Shown piece after piece: positions 36,055 to 43,513 of a DNA stretch of 58,804 nucleotides; the stretch's first letter is position 1; every line of letters begins with the position of its first letter. The translations under genes were made by a program, and so were the position numbers. Location of the stretch: assembly GCA_023433775.1 (NCBI GenBank), contig JAEYTY010000099.1, positions 1 to 58,804 on the forward strand, given 5' to 3'. This DNA is from Pseudomonadota bacterium (GTDB taxonomy: Bacteria > Pseudomonadota > Alphaproteobacteria > Rhizobiales > Devosiaceae). The notes beneath the pieces are model-generated. The model was given only the letters and a program-made list of their open reading frames with translations, was not told the origin of the DNA and ran no database searches.

Positions 36055-36970
36055 GAAAGAGCAGGACATTGTACTGCTGGTCGACGACTCCCCGGAGTCG
36101 CTCGGCTTTCTCACTACGGCACTTGAGCAGGCCGGGGTCACGGTGCTGGTCGCCAGAAGCGGCGAGGCGGCGCTTGGCATAGCGCAGCGGGTGACGCCCG
36201 ATGTGGTGCTTATGGACGCCGTGATGCCGGGGCTCGATGGGTTTGAAACCTGCCGCAGGCTCAAGGCCATGGCTCCCCTCGCGCATGTGCCGGTGATCTT
36301 CCTGACCGGACTGACCGAGACTGAACATATTGTTCATGCGCTCGAAAGCGGTGGCGTCGACTATCTCGCCAAGCCGATCAATGTCGATGAATTGCGGGCG
36401 CGCATCCGGGTTCATCTGGCCAATGCACGCCGGGCGCAGAGTGCGCGGATTGCACTTGATGCTGCCGGACGCCATCTGGTGGCCTTCGGCATTGAGGGCG
36501 GGGTGCTGTGGTCAACCCCCCAGGCGACCCGGCTGCTTGAACGCTCGGGCCTCGATGCCGAAGGGCAGGCTGAGATGACCCGCCGCTTTGCCCAGTGGCG
36601 CTTGTCGGCTGGTCAGAGCTCCGCATCGGGGGGCGGGTTTGACCTCACCATGCAGGGCGTGCCGCTGCTGCAGTTTTCGTTTCTCGGCATTGTCGGCGGC
36701 GACGAATATCTGTTCCGCCTCGCCGGCGCGCAGCAGGAAGGGCAGGAGGACGTGCTGCGGCAGCACTTTGGCCTGACCCATCGCGAGAGCGAGGTGTTGT
36801 TGTGGATCGGCCGTGGCAAGTCCAATCGCGACATCGGCGAAATACTCGGCCTTAGTCCGCGAACAGTGAACAAGCACCTTGAGCAGGTTTACACCAAGCT
36901 GGGTGTCGAGAACCGCGCGTCGGCGGCAATCAAGGCAATACAGTCGCTGCAGGCGCCATTCGAGCTTTGA
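36041..36970 (+). CDS. Response regulator, REC - PAS-like - LuxR-type HTH
   Basis: A 309-residue regulator. The receiver (about 1-125) has the acidic pair DD15-16, phospho-acceptor Asp59 (VVLMDAVMPG) and the Lys in YLAKPINVDEL. A middle segment (about 140-230, from HLVAFGIEGGVLWSTPQATR to LLQFSFLGIVGGDEYLFRLA) looks like a degenerate PAS fold. The C-terminus has the LuxR/NarL helix-turn-helix LTHRESEVLLWIGRGKSNRD through LGLSPRTVNKHLEQVYTKLG. Its start lies inside the kinase gene, so the two are coupled. Likely target: the shared urtA/kinase promoter region. Confidence 0.92.
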   Translation: MSRIEKEQDIVLLVDDSPESLGFLTTALEQAGVTVLVARSGEAALGIAQRVTPDVVLMDAVMPGLDGFETCRRLKAMAPLAHVPVIFLTGLTETEHIVHALESGGVDYLAKPINVDELRARIRVHLANARRAQSARIALDAAGRHLVAFGIEGGVLWSTPQATRLLERSGLDAEGQAEMTRRFAQWRLSAGQSSASGGGFDLTMQGVPLLQFSFLGIVGGDEYLFRLAGAQQEGQEDVLRQHFGLTHRESEVLLWIGRGKSNRDIGEILGLSPRTVNKHLEQVYTKLGVENRASAAIKAIQSLQAPFEL

Positions 36971-36996
36971 GTAATCCCGTATATTCGCGCATTTTG

Positions 36997-37015
36997 CGCA
37001 TATAACGCATATAAT
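36997..37015 (+). promoter_or_regulatory. Tandem CGCATATAA repeat overlapping a TATAAT -10 box
   Basis: CGCATATAA occurs twice back to back (36997-37005 and 37006-37014), and the second copy runs into a perfect TATAAT at 37010-37015. No convincing -35 is seen at the usual distance. The element lies about 80 bp upstream of the small secreted protein at 37096 and could be its promoter with an overlapping activator site. Confidence 0.4.
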
Positions 37016-37095
37016 TGGGCCTCTGAATTGCTCGACTGAACGGGCCGGTGCTTCCTGATGGCGTGTCGTTTGGACACCAGTGAGGAGTATCAGAC

Positions 37096-37410
37096 ATGAA
37101 AACCATTATTGCCCTTTCCGTCGTCGCCGCCCTGGCCATGGCCCCTGCAGCACAGGCTGGCGGCTTCCTCGGCAAGTCCGGTGGCGGAAACATCCTGTCC
37201 AACATCACCGGCATTGCCGGCGTGAATGTGCTCAACGGCACCACGGTCGCCGTCGGCAATAACAGCTCGATCCTGTCGAATATCGGCAGCGGCAACGGCA
37301 TTCTCGGCATTGGTGGCCAGAACACCACCACCACGACGAATGTGAACAGCAACAACCAGACCACGCACAACGTCCACAGCTTCAACAAGGGCGGCAAGAA
37401 GCGCTGGTAA
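37096..37410 (+). CDS. Small secreted Asn/Gly-rich protein
   Basis: A 104-residue protein with a clear signal peptide (MKTIIALSVVAALAMAPAAQ, cleavage after AQA). The mature part is low in charge and rich in Gly, Asn, Ser and Thr, with the segment ILSNI twice (about residues 33 and 59) and a Thr/Asn run (NTTTTTNVNSNNQTTHNVHS). It ends in a basic tail. I do not recognise the family. The composition recalls extracellular fibre-forming or matrix proteins, but no curlin repeat is present. GAGGAG precedes the ATG and a strong terminator follows. Confidence 0.7.
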   Translation: MKTIIALSVVAALAMAPAAQAGGFLGKSGGGNILSNITGIAGVNVLNGTTVAVGNNSSILSNIGSGNGILGIGGQNTTTTTNVNSNNQTTHNVHSFNKGGKKRW

Positions 37411-37461
37411 CCCCGCTTCACGCCTTCTGCCCCCGTGAGGGAGCGCCTCCACTCCCCCACC

Positions 37462-37498
37462 GACCCGCACCGTGCCCCCGGTGCGGGTCTCCCTTTTT
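37462..37498 (+). terminator. Rho-independent terminator
   Basis: A perfect 11-bp stem (37462-37472 with 37479-37489) closes a 6-nt loop and is followed by TCCC and five T. It ends the transcript of the small secreted protein. Confidence 0.9.
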
Positions 37499-37549
37499 GG
37501 GGGGTACCGGAAGCCTGTGGGTCAGGGAGTTAAAAGGCAGGCAGAAGGA

Positions 37550-38191
37550 TCAGGCCCGCATTTCGGGCTGGCGCCACAGGGTCAGCGCGTGGCGGGCTGC
37601 ATCATCGCCGGAAAGGCGCACTTCCTCGAAACGAATGTCCGTGCCATCGTTTGGCGTGGCAGGAGAAAAGCGCGGCTCAGTGAGGCAGACCCGGAGACCG
37701 GCCACCGAATAAATGGTTTTGTGAATATGGGCGCACCAGGCCTGACCTTCATGACGGAAGGGAAGGGTGATCGTCAGCCCGACGACGCCGCTGGGCTGTT
37801 CCAGAATTTCGACGAAGCGCCGCCAGACGGGGGCGAAGGCGGGATTGGCCTCGGGATTGATCACCCAGCCAAAGCGGTCAAGCGCGTTGGGTGTCTGGCT
37901 GAGCGGGCGGCTTTTGGCGATGATCGCGTGGCTGGCATCAATCAGCAGCAGGTGCTGGTTCGACTCTTCGACGAACAGCCGGAGCGCCTGGAGCGGTTCG
38001 GCATCCTGCCCCCAGATCAGGCGGCGGATGGCTTCGATATTATGGGGGCGGGGCACGTCGCGACCGCTTTCCCAGCGGCTGACCTGGCTTTGCGTGACGC
38101 CGAGGCATTGAGCGATGGCGGCCTGTTGCAGGCGGGCGCGAATGCGCCAATTGCGCAGGGCAAGGCAAAGATCATGGGGTTGTAGAGACAT
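37550..38191 (-). CDS. XRE-family transcriptional regulator
   Basis: A 213-residue protein. Residues about 10-65 are a Cro/C1-type helix-turn-helix (QQAAIAQCLGVTQSQVSRWE, then SGRDVPRP). The remaining 140 residues (LRLFVEESNQHLLLIDASHA onward) form a ligand- or partner-binding domain I cannot name; it has a loose PAS-like or MmyB-like look. The ATG at 38191 is chosen because it begins the HTH region. Divergent from the outer-membrane protein at 38391 across 199 bp. Confidence 0.8.
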   Translation of the reverse strand: MSLQPHDLCLALRNWRIRARLQQAAIAQCLGVTQSQVSRWESGRDVPRPHNIEAIRRLIWGQDAEPLQALRLFVEESNQHLLLIDASHAIIAKSRPLSQTPNALDRFGWVINPEANPAFAPVWRRFVEILEQPSGVVGLTITLPFRHEGQAWCAHIHKTIYSVAGLRVCLTEPRFSPATPNDGTDIRFEEVRLSGDDAARHALTLWRQPEMRA

Positions 38192-38390
38192 GGCAGGTGT
38201 CCTTCCGTTGCCGAAAGGATTTGGCATGAGCGCTGAAGAACATAGTTAATCAAATACTTACGGGCGCAACTTCGTTCGTTCACCATGAATTTCAACCAGA
38301 ATTTCTACGGGAATGTGCTGATCGGTCTACGTGGAATATTGGTTACCGCATTGTTTGATCCTGTCCGAACGAGTGCGTTCGGGGGTGGTG

Positions 38391-39545
38391 ATGCGTTGTT
38401 TGCTTGTTTTCGCGGCGACATTGGCAGGCTTGGGCGACGCGGTCGCTCAATCGCCTATTGCGGCCTCCACCTCGGTGGAAACGGGGTGGACCTCTAACGC
38501 CCAGGACAGTTTTGGCGGCGTGGCCGATGTCTATGTCCGCCACGATAGCGAAGCATCCGTCTCGGGCGCCTGGGGACCGATGACCCTCAGGGCCGGACTG
38601 ACGCTGGAGCAGACCAGTTTTATTCAGGTCACACAGGAAAATGATCTCTCCATCGGCGGGGGCGTGGAGCTTGGCTACGCCTTGCGGGAGGGCATCGGTC
38701 TGCGCACGGGCTATGAGGTTACGCGATCCTGGACCGGGGAGGCGGTTGATCTGGGAGCGTTGCGGATCGGGGTCCTGAGCCCCGCCTGGGAGCATGAAGC
38801 GCTTGCCGAGGTGATGCTCGCGGGTGAGGGCAGGCAGGTTACTCTGGGCGTTGACGCGCTGGTGCGCTTCCCGGGCGAGAGCATGTTCGACGGCTTGGAG
38901 ATCGATCCATTGCGGCTGGAATCCGAGGTCAGTCTGGTGACGGTTCGGGCAGACGGGCAGCTGGCGCTGTCGCCGCAGGTGGCCGCTCTTGCGCGCGCGC
39001 GTGGGTTCTTCACGTCGGTGCCGGTTGCGGATCAGGAGGAGTTCGGGCGTGAACCGGCGGATGGAGCGCAGGTGGCGGGCGGTATTCTCGTGGAGCAGGG
39101 CGCGATCACCTTTGAAGGCAGGGCCGGCTTTGACGTGGTGTGGCCGGAGAATGCGCCGCGCCTGTGGCAGTTCGTGCCTTACACGGATGTGTCGGCGATG
39201 CTGGCTGCTTCGGAGAGGCTGAGCGTCACGGCGCGCGCGCTGCGTGAGGTGGAATTGGTCGCGCCCATCGATGGCGTTGCCAGCGCGGTGACCGAGGCGG
39301 AATTGGGCGCGCGGCTGTCTGTCGCCGAAGCGGTGGCGCTTTCGGGATCGGTGGGGGTGCGGCGGGAAGTGGGGCTTTACGATCCCAATGCCAGCCAGAC
39401 CAAGCGGCAGGTCAGCGCGGGGGTCAGCTTTGCGCCGAGCGCGAATACGGAGCTGGGACTATTGGCGAAAGCGGCCTGGGTGGAGGAGCCAACCGGGGCT
39501 TATGACAGCACGAGCCTTGCTGCCACATTCAAGGGTTCGCTGTAA
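38391..39545 (+). CDS. Outer-membrane beta-barrel protein
   Basis: A 384-residue protein with a signal peptide (MRCLLVFAATLAGLGDAVAQ). The rest alternates polar and hydrophobic residues in short strands with Gly/Asp turns (SVETGWTSNAQDSFGGVADV; MTLRAGLTLEQTSFIQV; ALSGSVGVRREVGLYDP; LAATFKGSL at the end), as in outer-membrane barrels. I estimate 16 or more strands. No specific family is recognised. GTG/TTG starts upstream are possible, but the ATG at 38391 opens the signal peptide. Confidence 0.7.
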   Translation: MRCLLVFAATLAGLGDAVAQSPIAASTSVETGWTSNAQDSFGGVADVYVRHDSEASVSGAWGPMTLRAGLTLEQTSFIQVTQENDLSIGGGVELGYALREGIGLRTGYEVTRSWTGEAVDLGALRIGVLSPAWEHEALAEVMLAGEGRQVTLGVDALVRFPGESMFDGLEIDPLRLESEVSLVTVRADGQLALSPQVAALARARGFFTSVPVADQEEFGREPADGAQVAGGILVEQGAITFEGRAGFDVVWPENAPRLWQFVPYTDVSAMLAASERLSVTARALREVELVAPIDGVASAVTEAELGARLSVAEAVALSGSVGVRREVGLYDPNASQTKRQVSAGVSFAPSANTELGLLAKAAWVEEPTGAYDSTSLAATFKGSL

Positions 39546-39635
39546 GCCTGCCGCGGCGAGAGAGAAAAATCACCATCACATTCGCAGCGTGGGGGAACCC
39601 CTGCGGCATTGTTCCGTTGAGGAGGCAAGCTGGTC

Positions 39636-39716
39636 ATGCAACGCGGCCAGCGCCAGTTCTGGCGGATCGCCAACAGAGCCTCCGCCATCCGGTCGGTGGA
39701 CGGCGGCAGAGGCTGA
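39636..39716 (+). CDS. Candidate small basic peptide (26 aa)
   Basis: The ORF begins at an ATG with GAGGAGG 10 nt upstream (39619-39625) and reads MQRGQRQFWRIANRASAIRS plus six residues. It has seven Arg and mostly G/C-ending codons. A strong terminator follows 24 bp later, so a short separate transcript is plausible. It may also be the 3' end of the barrel gene's mRNA or a small RNA. No homologue is recognised. Confidence 0.35.
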   Translation: MQRGQRQFWRIANRASAIRSVDGGRG

Positions 39717-39740
39717 CGCTCCTTTGCTGCTTCCCCGGTG

Positions 39741-39774
39741 GGGCGCGAAACTCCGGTTTCGCGCCCTTCTTTTT
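39741..39774 (+). terminator. Rho-independent terminator
   Basis: A perfect 11-bp stem (39741-39751 with 39756-39766) with a TCCG tetraloop is followed by TTCTTTTT. It ends plus-strand transcription just before the convergent ald gene, whose stop codon at 39773 lies in the T tract. Confidence 0.88.
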
Positions 39775-40891
39775 ATGCCGCCAGTGCTGTGTCGGGGGAA
39801 ACGAAGTCGAGCCCCTGAGCTTCGGCGACAGGCGCGCAGGTCAGTTTGCCATTCCACACATTGAGGCCGGCGCGCAGGTGCGGATCGGCGCGCAATGCTT
39901 CCTTCCAGCCGAGATTGGCCAGCCGGACAACGTGCGGCAGGGTGGCGTTGTTGAGCGCATAGGTCGAGGTGCGGGCGACGCCGCCGGGCATATTGGCCAC
40001 GCAATAATGCACCATGCCGTCGACGATGAAGGTCGGCTCGGCATGGGTGGTGGGACGGGAGGTTTCGAAACATCCGCCCTGATCGATGGCGACGTCGACG
40101 AGGACGGCACCGGGCTTCATGGTGGAGAACATGGCGCGGGTGACGAGACGTGGCGCCGAGGCGCCGGGGACAAGCACGGCACCGATCACCAGATCAGCCG
40201 TGGCGATCTGTTCGGCGATAACGGCGGTGTTCGAATAGAGCACGCGGGCCTTGGCGCCGAAATGGCCGGAGAGGCGCTCCAGCGCCGCCGGGGATTTGTC
40301 GAGAATGGTGACATCGGCGGAGAGGCCGACGGCGTTTTCGGCAGCGTGGTAACCCACGACGCCGCCACCGAGGACGACAACCTTGGCCGGCGTGACGCCG
40401 GGCACCCCGCCCAGCAGGACGCCGCGGCCGCCATGGGCTTTTTCGAGCGCGGTGGCGCCGGCCTGGATCGACATGCGGCCGGCCACCTGGCTCATGGGCT
40501 TGAGCAGGGGCAGGGCGCCGTTTGCGTCGGTCACGGTTTCATAGGCGATGCAGGTCGCGCCTGAGGCGAGCAGATCGCGCGTCTGGTCCGGGTCGGGCGC
40601 AAGATGGAGATAGGTGAAGAGAACCTGTTCGGGGCGGAGCATGGCGCGCTCGACGGCCTGTGGTTCCTTGACCTTGATGATCATGTCGGCGGCGTCAAAC
40701 ACCACTTTTGCGTCATTGGCGATTTCGGCGCCCGCGGCACGATAATCGTCGTCGCTGTCGCCAATGCCGGCGCCAGCCTGGGTTTCGACGAGAACCCGGT
40801 GTCCCTGGTGGGTCAGCTCTGCAACGCTCTCCGGCGTGAGGCCAACCCGATATTCATGGTTTTTGATTTCTTTCGGCACGCCAATCAGCAT
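39773..40891 (-). CDS. ald: Alanine dehydrogenase
   Basis: A 372-residue enzyme that interconverts L-alanine and pyruvate plus ammonia with NAD. MLIGVPKEIKNHEYRVGLTP is the classic N-terminus; YLHLAPDPDQTRDLL, GRMSIQAGATALEKAHGGRG, the VLGGGVVGYHAAENA nucleotide loop and VLVPGASAPRLVTRAM are all conserved. The frame is open 23 codons upstream, but the family start is 40891. Divergent from the Lrp-type gene, the usual arrangement for alanine-responsive control. Confidence 0.97.
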   Translation of the reverse strand: MLIGVPKEIKNHEYRVGLTPESVAELTHQGHRVLVETQAGAGIGDSDDDYRAAGAEIANDAKVVFDAADMIIKVKEPQAVERAMLRPEQVLFTYLHLAPDPDQTRDLLASGATCIAYETVTDANGALPLLKPMSQVAGRMSIQAGATALEKAHGGRGVLLGGVPGVTPAKVVVLGGGVVGYHAAENAVGLSADVTILDKSPAALERLSGHFGAKARVLYSNTAVIAEQIATADLVIGAVLVPGASAPRLVTRAMFSTMKPGAVLVDVAIDQGGCFETSRPTTHAEPTFIVDGMVHYCVANMPGGVARTSTYALNNATLPHVVRLANLGWKEALRADPHLRAGLNVWNGKLTCAPVAEAQGLDFVSPDTALAA

Positions 40892-40976
40892 GACCCTTCT
40901 CCCTTGCAATTTGATGGCAGACAGAATGCCGCAGTTTCGGGACAAAGTGCTTGCAAACAATGCCTATTCGACGTTC

Positions 40977-40992
40977 AACTTCGAATGAAGTT
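40977..40992. promoter_or_regulatory. Inverted repeat in the ald/Lrp intergenic region
   Basis: AACTTC and GAAGTT face each other around GAAT; GTTCAAC also occurs twice as a direct repeat (40973-40979 and 40990-40996). The site lies 24 bp before the Lrp-type start and 86 bp upstream of ald, where an Lrp/AldR dimer would be expected to bind and control both genes. Confidence 0.5.
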
Positions 40993-41015
40993 CAACGAAT
41001 GTTGGAAATGGCGCA

Positions 41016-41480
41016 ATGTTCTTGCAGATCGACAGCGTTGATCGGAAGCTTCTGCGCGAGATTCAGCAGGACAGCCGACGCAGCGTGCAGGCGCTAGGCG
41101 AGGCGGTTGGGCTATCGGCTTCGGCCTGTCACAGGCGGATCAAGGCGCTGGAAGATGCAGGCCTGATTGAGGCGTATAGAGGTGTGCTCAGTGCAGCGCA
41201 TCTCGGCTTTTCGATGCAGTTTTTCATCGAGGTGGGGCTGACCAGCCAGAGCGAGGCGGCGCTGGAGGCGTTCGAGATGGCGGTGCGGGATATTCCCGAG
41301 GTGTTGGAATGTCATCTGATGGCGGGGCAATCGGACTACATCCTGCGGGTGCTTTGCCGGGACCACGAGGATTTTGAGCGGCTGCATCGGCGCCTCAGCG
41401 CCCGGTTGCCGGGTGTTGCACATCTCCATTCCAATATGTGCATTCGAACGGTCAAGGTGCCGACCGGCCTGCCCATCTAG
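41016..41480 (+). CDS. Lrp/AsnC-family regulator, probable activator of ald
   Basis: A 154-residue protein. Residues about 5-65 are the Lrp winged helix (DRKLLREIQQDSRRSVQALG, then EAVGLSASACHRRIKALEDAG), and residues about 75-150 are the RAM effector domain (LGFSMQFFIEVGL; VLECHLMAGQSDYILRVLCR). Divergent partner of ald, so a role as alanine-responsive regulator (AldR-like) is inferred from context. Confidence 0.92.
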   Translation: MFLQIDSVDRKLLREIQQDSRRSVQALGEAVGLSASACHRRIKALEDAGLIEAYRGVLSAAHLGFSMQFFIEVGLTSQSEAALEAFEMAVRDIPEVLECHLMAGQSDYILRVLCRDHEDFERLHRRLSARLPGVAHLHSNMCIRTVKVPTGLPI

Positions 41481-41507
41481 GCGGTTGACGACAAAATGGC
41501 GGCATCA

Positions 41508-41524
41508 TGCATAAAATTTATGCA
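41508..41524. promoter_or_regulatory. 17-bp perfect palindrome before the ABC importer operon
   Basis: TGCATAAA-A-TTTATGCA has 8-bp perfect arms around one central base. It lies 99 bp upstream of the binding-protein start. A TTGACG hexamer (41485-41490) ends 17 bp before it, so the palindrome would cover the -10 region of that promoter, a repressor-type position. The shape fits a GntR- or TetR-class dimer site; no such regulator is encoded next to it. Confidence 0.6.
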
Positions 41525-41622
41525 GATACGTTTTGTGGTCAACAGATAAGCAGAATCTGCTTGCCTTGGTAAAATTGCTGGGTTTGATTTGTCCCGGAAC
41601 GAACAATCGGGGACGTCAAACC

Positions 41623-42645
41623 ATGCTTTCACGCCGACATTTTTCAATTTCTGTGGCCTTGCTTGCCGGTCTCAGCCTTGCTGGTCCGGCCCTTGCGCAG
41701 ACCGACATCAAGTTCACCCTCGACTGGCGCTTTGAGGGTCCGGCTGCGGGCTTTCTTCTCGCGCAGGACAATGGCTATTTCGCCGAGGAAGGCCTCAACG
41801 TCACCATCGACACCGGCAATGGTTCGGTGGAAGCCATTCCGCGCGTGGCCACCGGGGCCTACCAGATGGGCTTTGGCGATCTCAATTCGCTGATCAAATT
41901 TCTCGATGAGGATCCGACCCAGCCTGTCGAAGCGGTGATGATGGTCTATGACAAGCCTGTCTTCTCGGTCATTGGCCGCAAGTCGCTGGGTATCACCGAT
42001 GATCCGAAGTCGCTGGAAGGCCGCAAGCTTGGTGCGCCTCCGCCGGATGGTGCTTTCGCACAATGGCCGGCTTTCATCGAAGCCGCTGATCTCGACACCT
42101 CGGCGATCACCATCGAATCCATCGGCTTCCCGGTGCGCGAGCCGATGCTGGCTTCAGGCGATGTGGATGGCGTTTTTGGCTTCGCCTTCTCGGTGATCCT
42201 CAACCTGCTCGCCAATGGCGTGCCCGAGGACGATATTTCGACCATCCTCTTCGCCGATCACGGGCTCAACCTTTACGGCAATGCGGTGATGGTCAACGAG
42301 GCATTTGCCGAAGAAAATCCGGAGGCGGTGAAAGGCTTCCTGCGGGCCCTGGCCAAGGGCTTTGCCGATGCCGTAGCGGACCCGGCTGCTGGCGCAGCGG
42401 CGGTTCTCGCGCGCAACGAGACCCTCAATCTGGATACCGAAATCTCGCGGCTCGAAATGGCCAATGAGATGAACATCAAGACACCCTATGTGGTGGAGAA
42501 TGGCTTTGGCGATATCGACGCCGCACGTCTGGATGCGTCGATTGAGACGCTGAAAGTATCCATGGGTCTCAAGGGCGCAGTGACGGCGGCTGATGTTTTC
42601 GACAGCCAGTATCTGCCACCTGCGGCAGAGCGCATGTTGCCCTGA
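41623..42645 (+). CDS. ABC transporter substrate-binding protein (SsuA/THI5/NMT1 type)
   Basis: A 340-residue periplasmic binding protein. The signal sequence has a twin-arginine-like start (MLSRRHFSISVALLAGLSLA), so Tat export is possible. The body shows the NMT1/THI5 pattern: IKFTLDWRFEGPAAGFLLAQ, GYFAEEGLNVTIDTG, and GAYQMGFGDLNSLIKFLDED. Relatives bind sulfonates, nitrate, taurine or thiamine-precursor pyrimidines; the ligand cannot be told. Followed by ATPase, permease and oxidoreductase genes on the same strand. Confidence 0.9.
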   Translation: MLSRRHFSISVALLAGLSLAGPALAQTDIKFTLDWRFEGPAAGFLLAQDNGYFAEEGLNVTIDTGNGSVEAIPRVATGAYQMGFGDLNSLIKFLDEDPTQPVEAVMMVYDKPVFSVIGRKSLGITDDPKSLEGRKLGAPPPDGAFAQWPAFIEAADLDTSAITIESIGFPVREPMLASGDVDGVFGFAFSVILNLLANGVPEDDISTILFADHGLNLYGNAVMVNEAFAEENPEAVKGFLRALAKGFADAVADPAAGAAAVLARNETLNLDTEISRLEMANEMNIKTPYVVENGFGDIDAARLDASIETLKVSMGLKGAVTAADVFDSQYLPPAAERMLP

Positions 42646-42659
42646 TCCACCAATCGATC

Positions 42660-42703
42660 CCGCTCCCGCCGTGCCGCCCATGTGAGGCGCATGGCGGGAG
42701 CGG
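42660..42703 (+). other. Intercistronic stem-loop after the binding-protein gene
   Basis: Arms 42660-42674 and 42689-42703 pair over 15 positions (one G-U) with a 14-nt loop and no T tract. It lies between the binding protein and ATPase genes. As after urtA, it probably protects the upstream message so that binding protein exceeds the membrane subunits. Confidence 0.7.
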
Positions 42704-42724
42704 CATAAAGCGTCGGAGGTTGCG

Positions 42725-43513
42725 ATGTCGCCACTGGTATCGATCGAAAATGTCGACATGCGCTATGGCGGGCCGGATGGTACGCTGGCGGTGAGCGGGC
42801 TTGATCTCAAGATCAATCGCGGCGAATTCGTCGCGGTGGTCGGGCCATCGGGCTGCGGCAAGTCCACGCTGATGAAGCTGACGACGGGACTGCATATTCC
42901 ACAGTCCGGCACGGTGATTGTTGCCAATAGCCAGGTGACCAAACCTGTCTCGATTGTCGGCATGGCCTTCCAGAACCCGACCATGCTGCCCTGGCGGACG
43001 ACGCTGGAAAACATCCTCCTCCCGCTCGAAATTGTCGAGCGACATCGCCATCGCCTGCGGGCCCACAAGGCCGAATATGTCGAGAAGGCCGAGAAGCTGC
43101 TCGACACGGTTGGGCTCAAGGGCTTTGGTTCGAAATTTCCGTGGCAACTTTCGGGCGGAATGCAGCAGCGGGCCAATCTCTGCCGCGCGCTGATCCATGA
43201 GCCGGAGCTGCTGATGCTCGACGAGCCGTTTGGTGCGCTCGACGCCTTCACCCGCGAAGAGCTGTGGTGCGTCATCCGCGACCTTCATGCGAGCCAGGAC
43301 GTGACGATTGTGCTGGTCACCCATGACCTGCGCGAAAGTGTGTTTCTCGCCGACAAGGTGGTGGTCATGTCCGCGCGACCGGGCAGGGTAATCTCCGAGC
43401 ATGTCGTTCCCTTCGAGCGTCCGCGCCAGCTCGACCTGCTTTATGAGCCGGCCTTTAACGAGATGGTGCAGAAACTGCATGGCGAGATTGCCACTGCGAG
43501 GGCCGCAGCATGA
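42725..43513 (+). CDS. ABC transporter ATP-binding protein (SsuB/TauB type)
   Basis: A 262-residue ATPase. Walker A GPSGCGKSTLMKLTTGLHIP, Q-loop AFQNPTMLPWRT, signature LSGGMQQRANLCRAL and Walker B LLMLDEPFGALDAFTREELW are intact, and the H-loop is VTHDLRESVFLADKV. The PTMLPWRT Q-loop is shared with nitrate, sulfonate and taurine importers. Its stop overlaps the permease start by 4 bp. Confidence 0.95.
   Translation: MSPLVSIENVDMRYGGPDGTLAVSGLDLKINRGEFVAVVGPSGCGKSTLMKLTTGLHIPQSGTVIVANSQVTKPVSIVGMAFQNPTMLPWRTTLENILLPLEIVERHRHRLRAHKAEYVEKAEKLLDTVGLKGFGSKFPWQLSGGMQQRANLCRALIHEPELLMLDEPFGALDAFTREELWCVIRDLHASQDVTIVLVTHDLRESVFLADKVVVMSARPGRVISEHVVPFERPRQLDLLYEPAFNEMVQKLHGEIATARAAA

Noticed and set aside
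38285..38497. 70-codon plus-strand ORF at the start of the barrel gene
   Set aside because: It overlaps the signal peptide of the barrel protein in another frame and lacks a ribosome-binding site.
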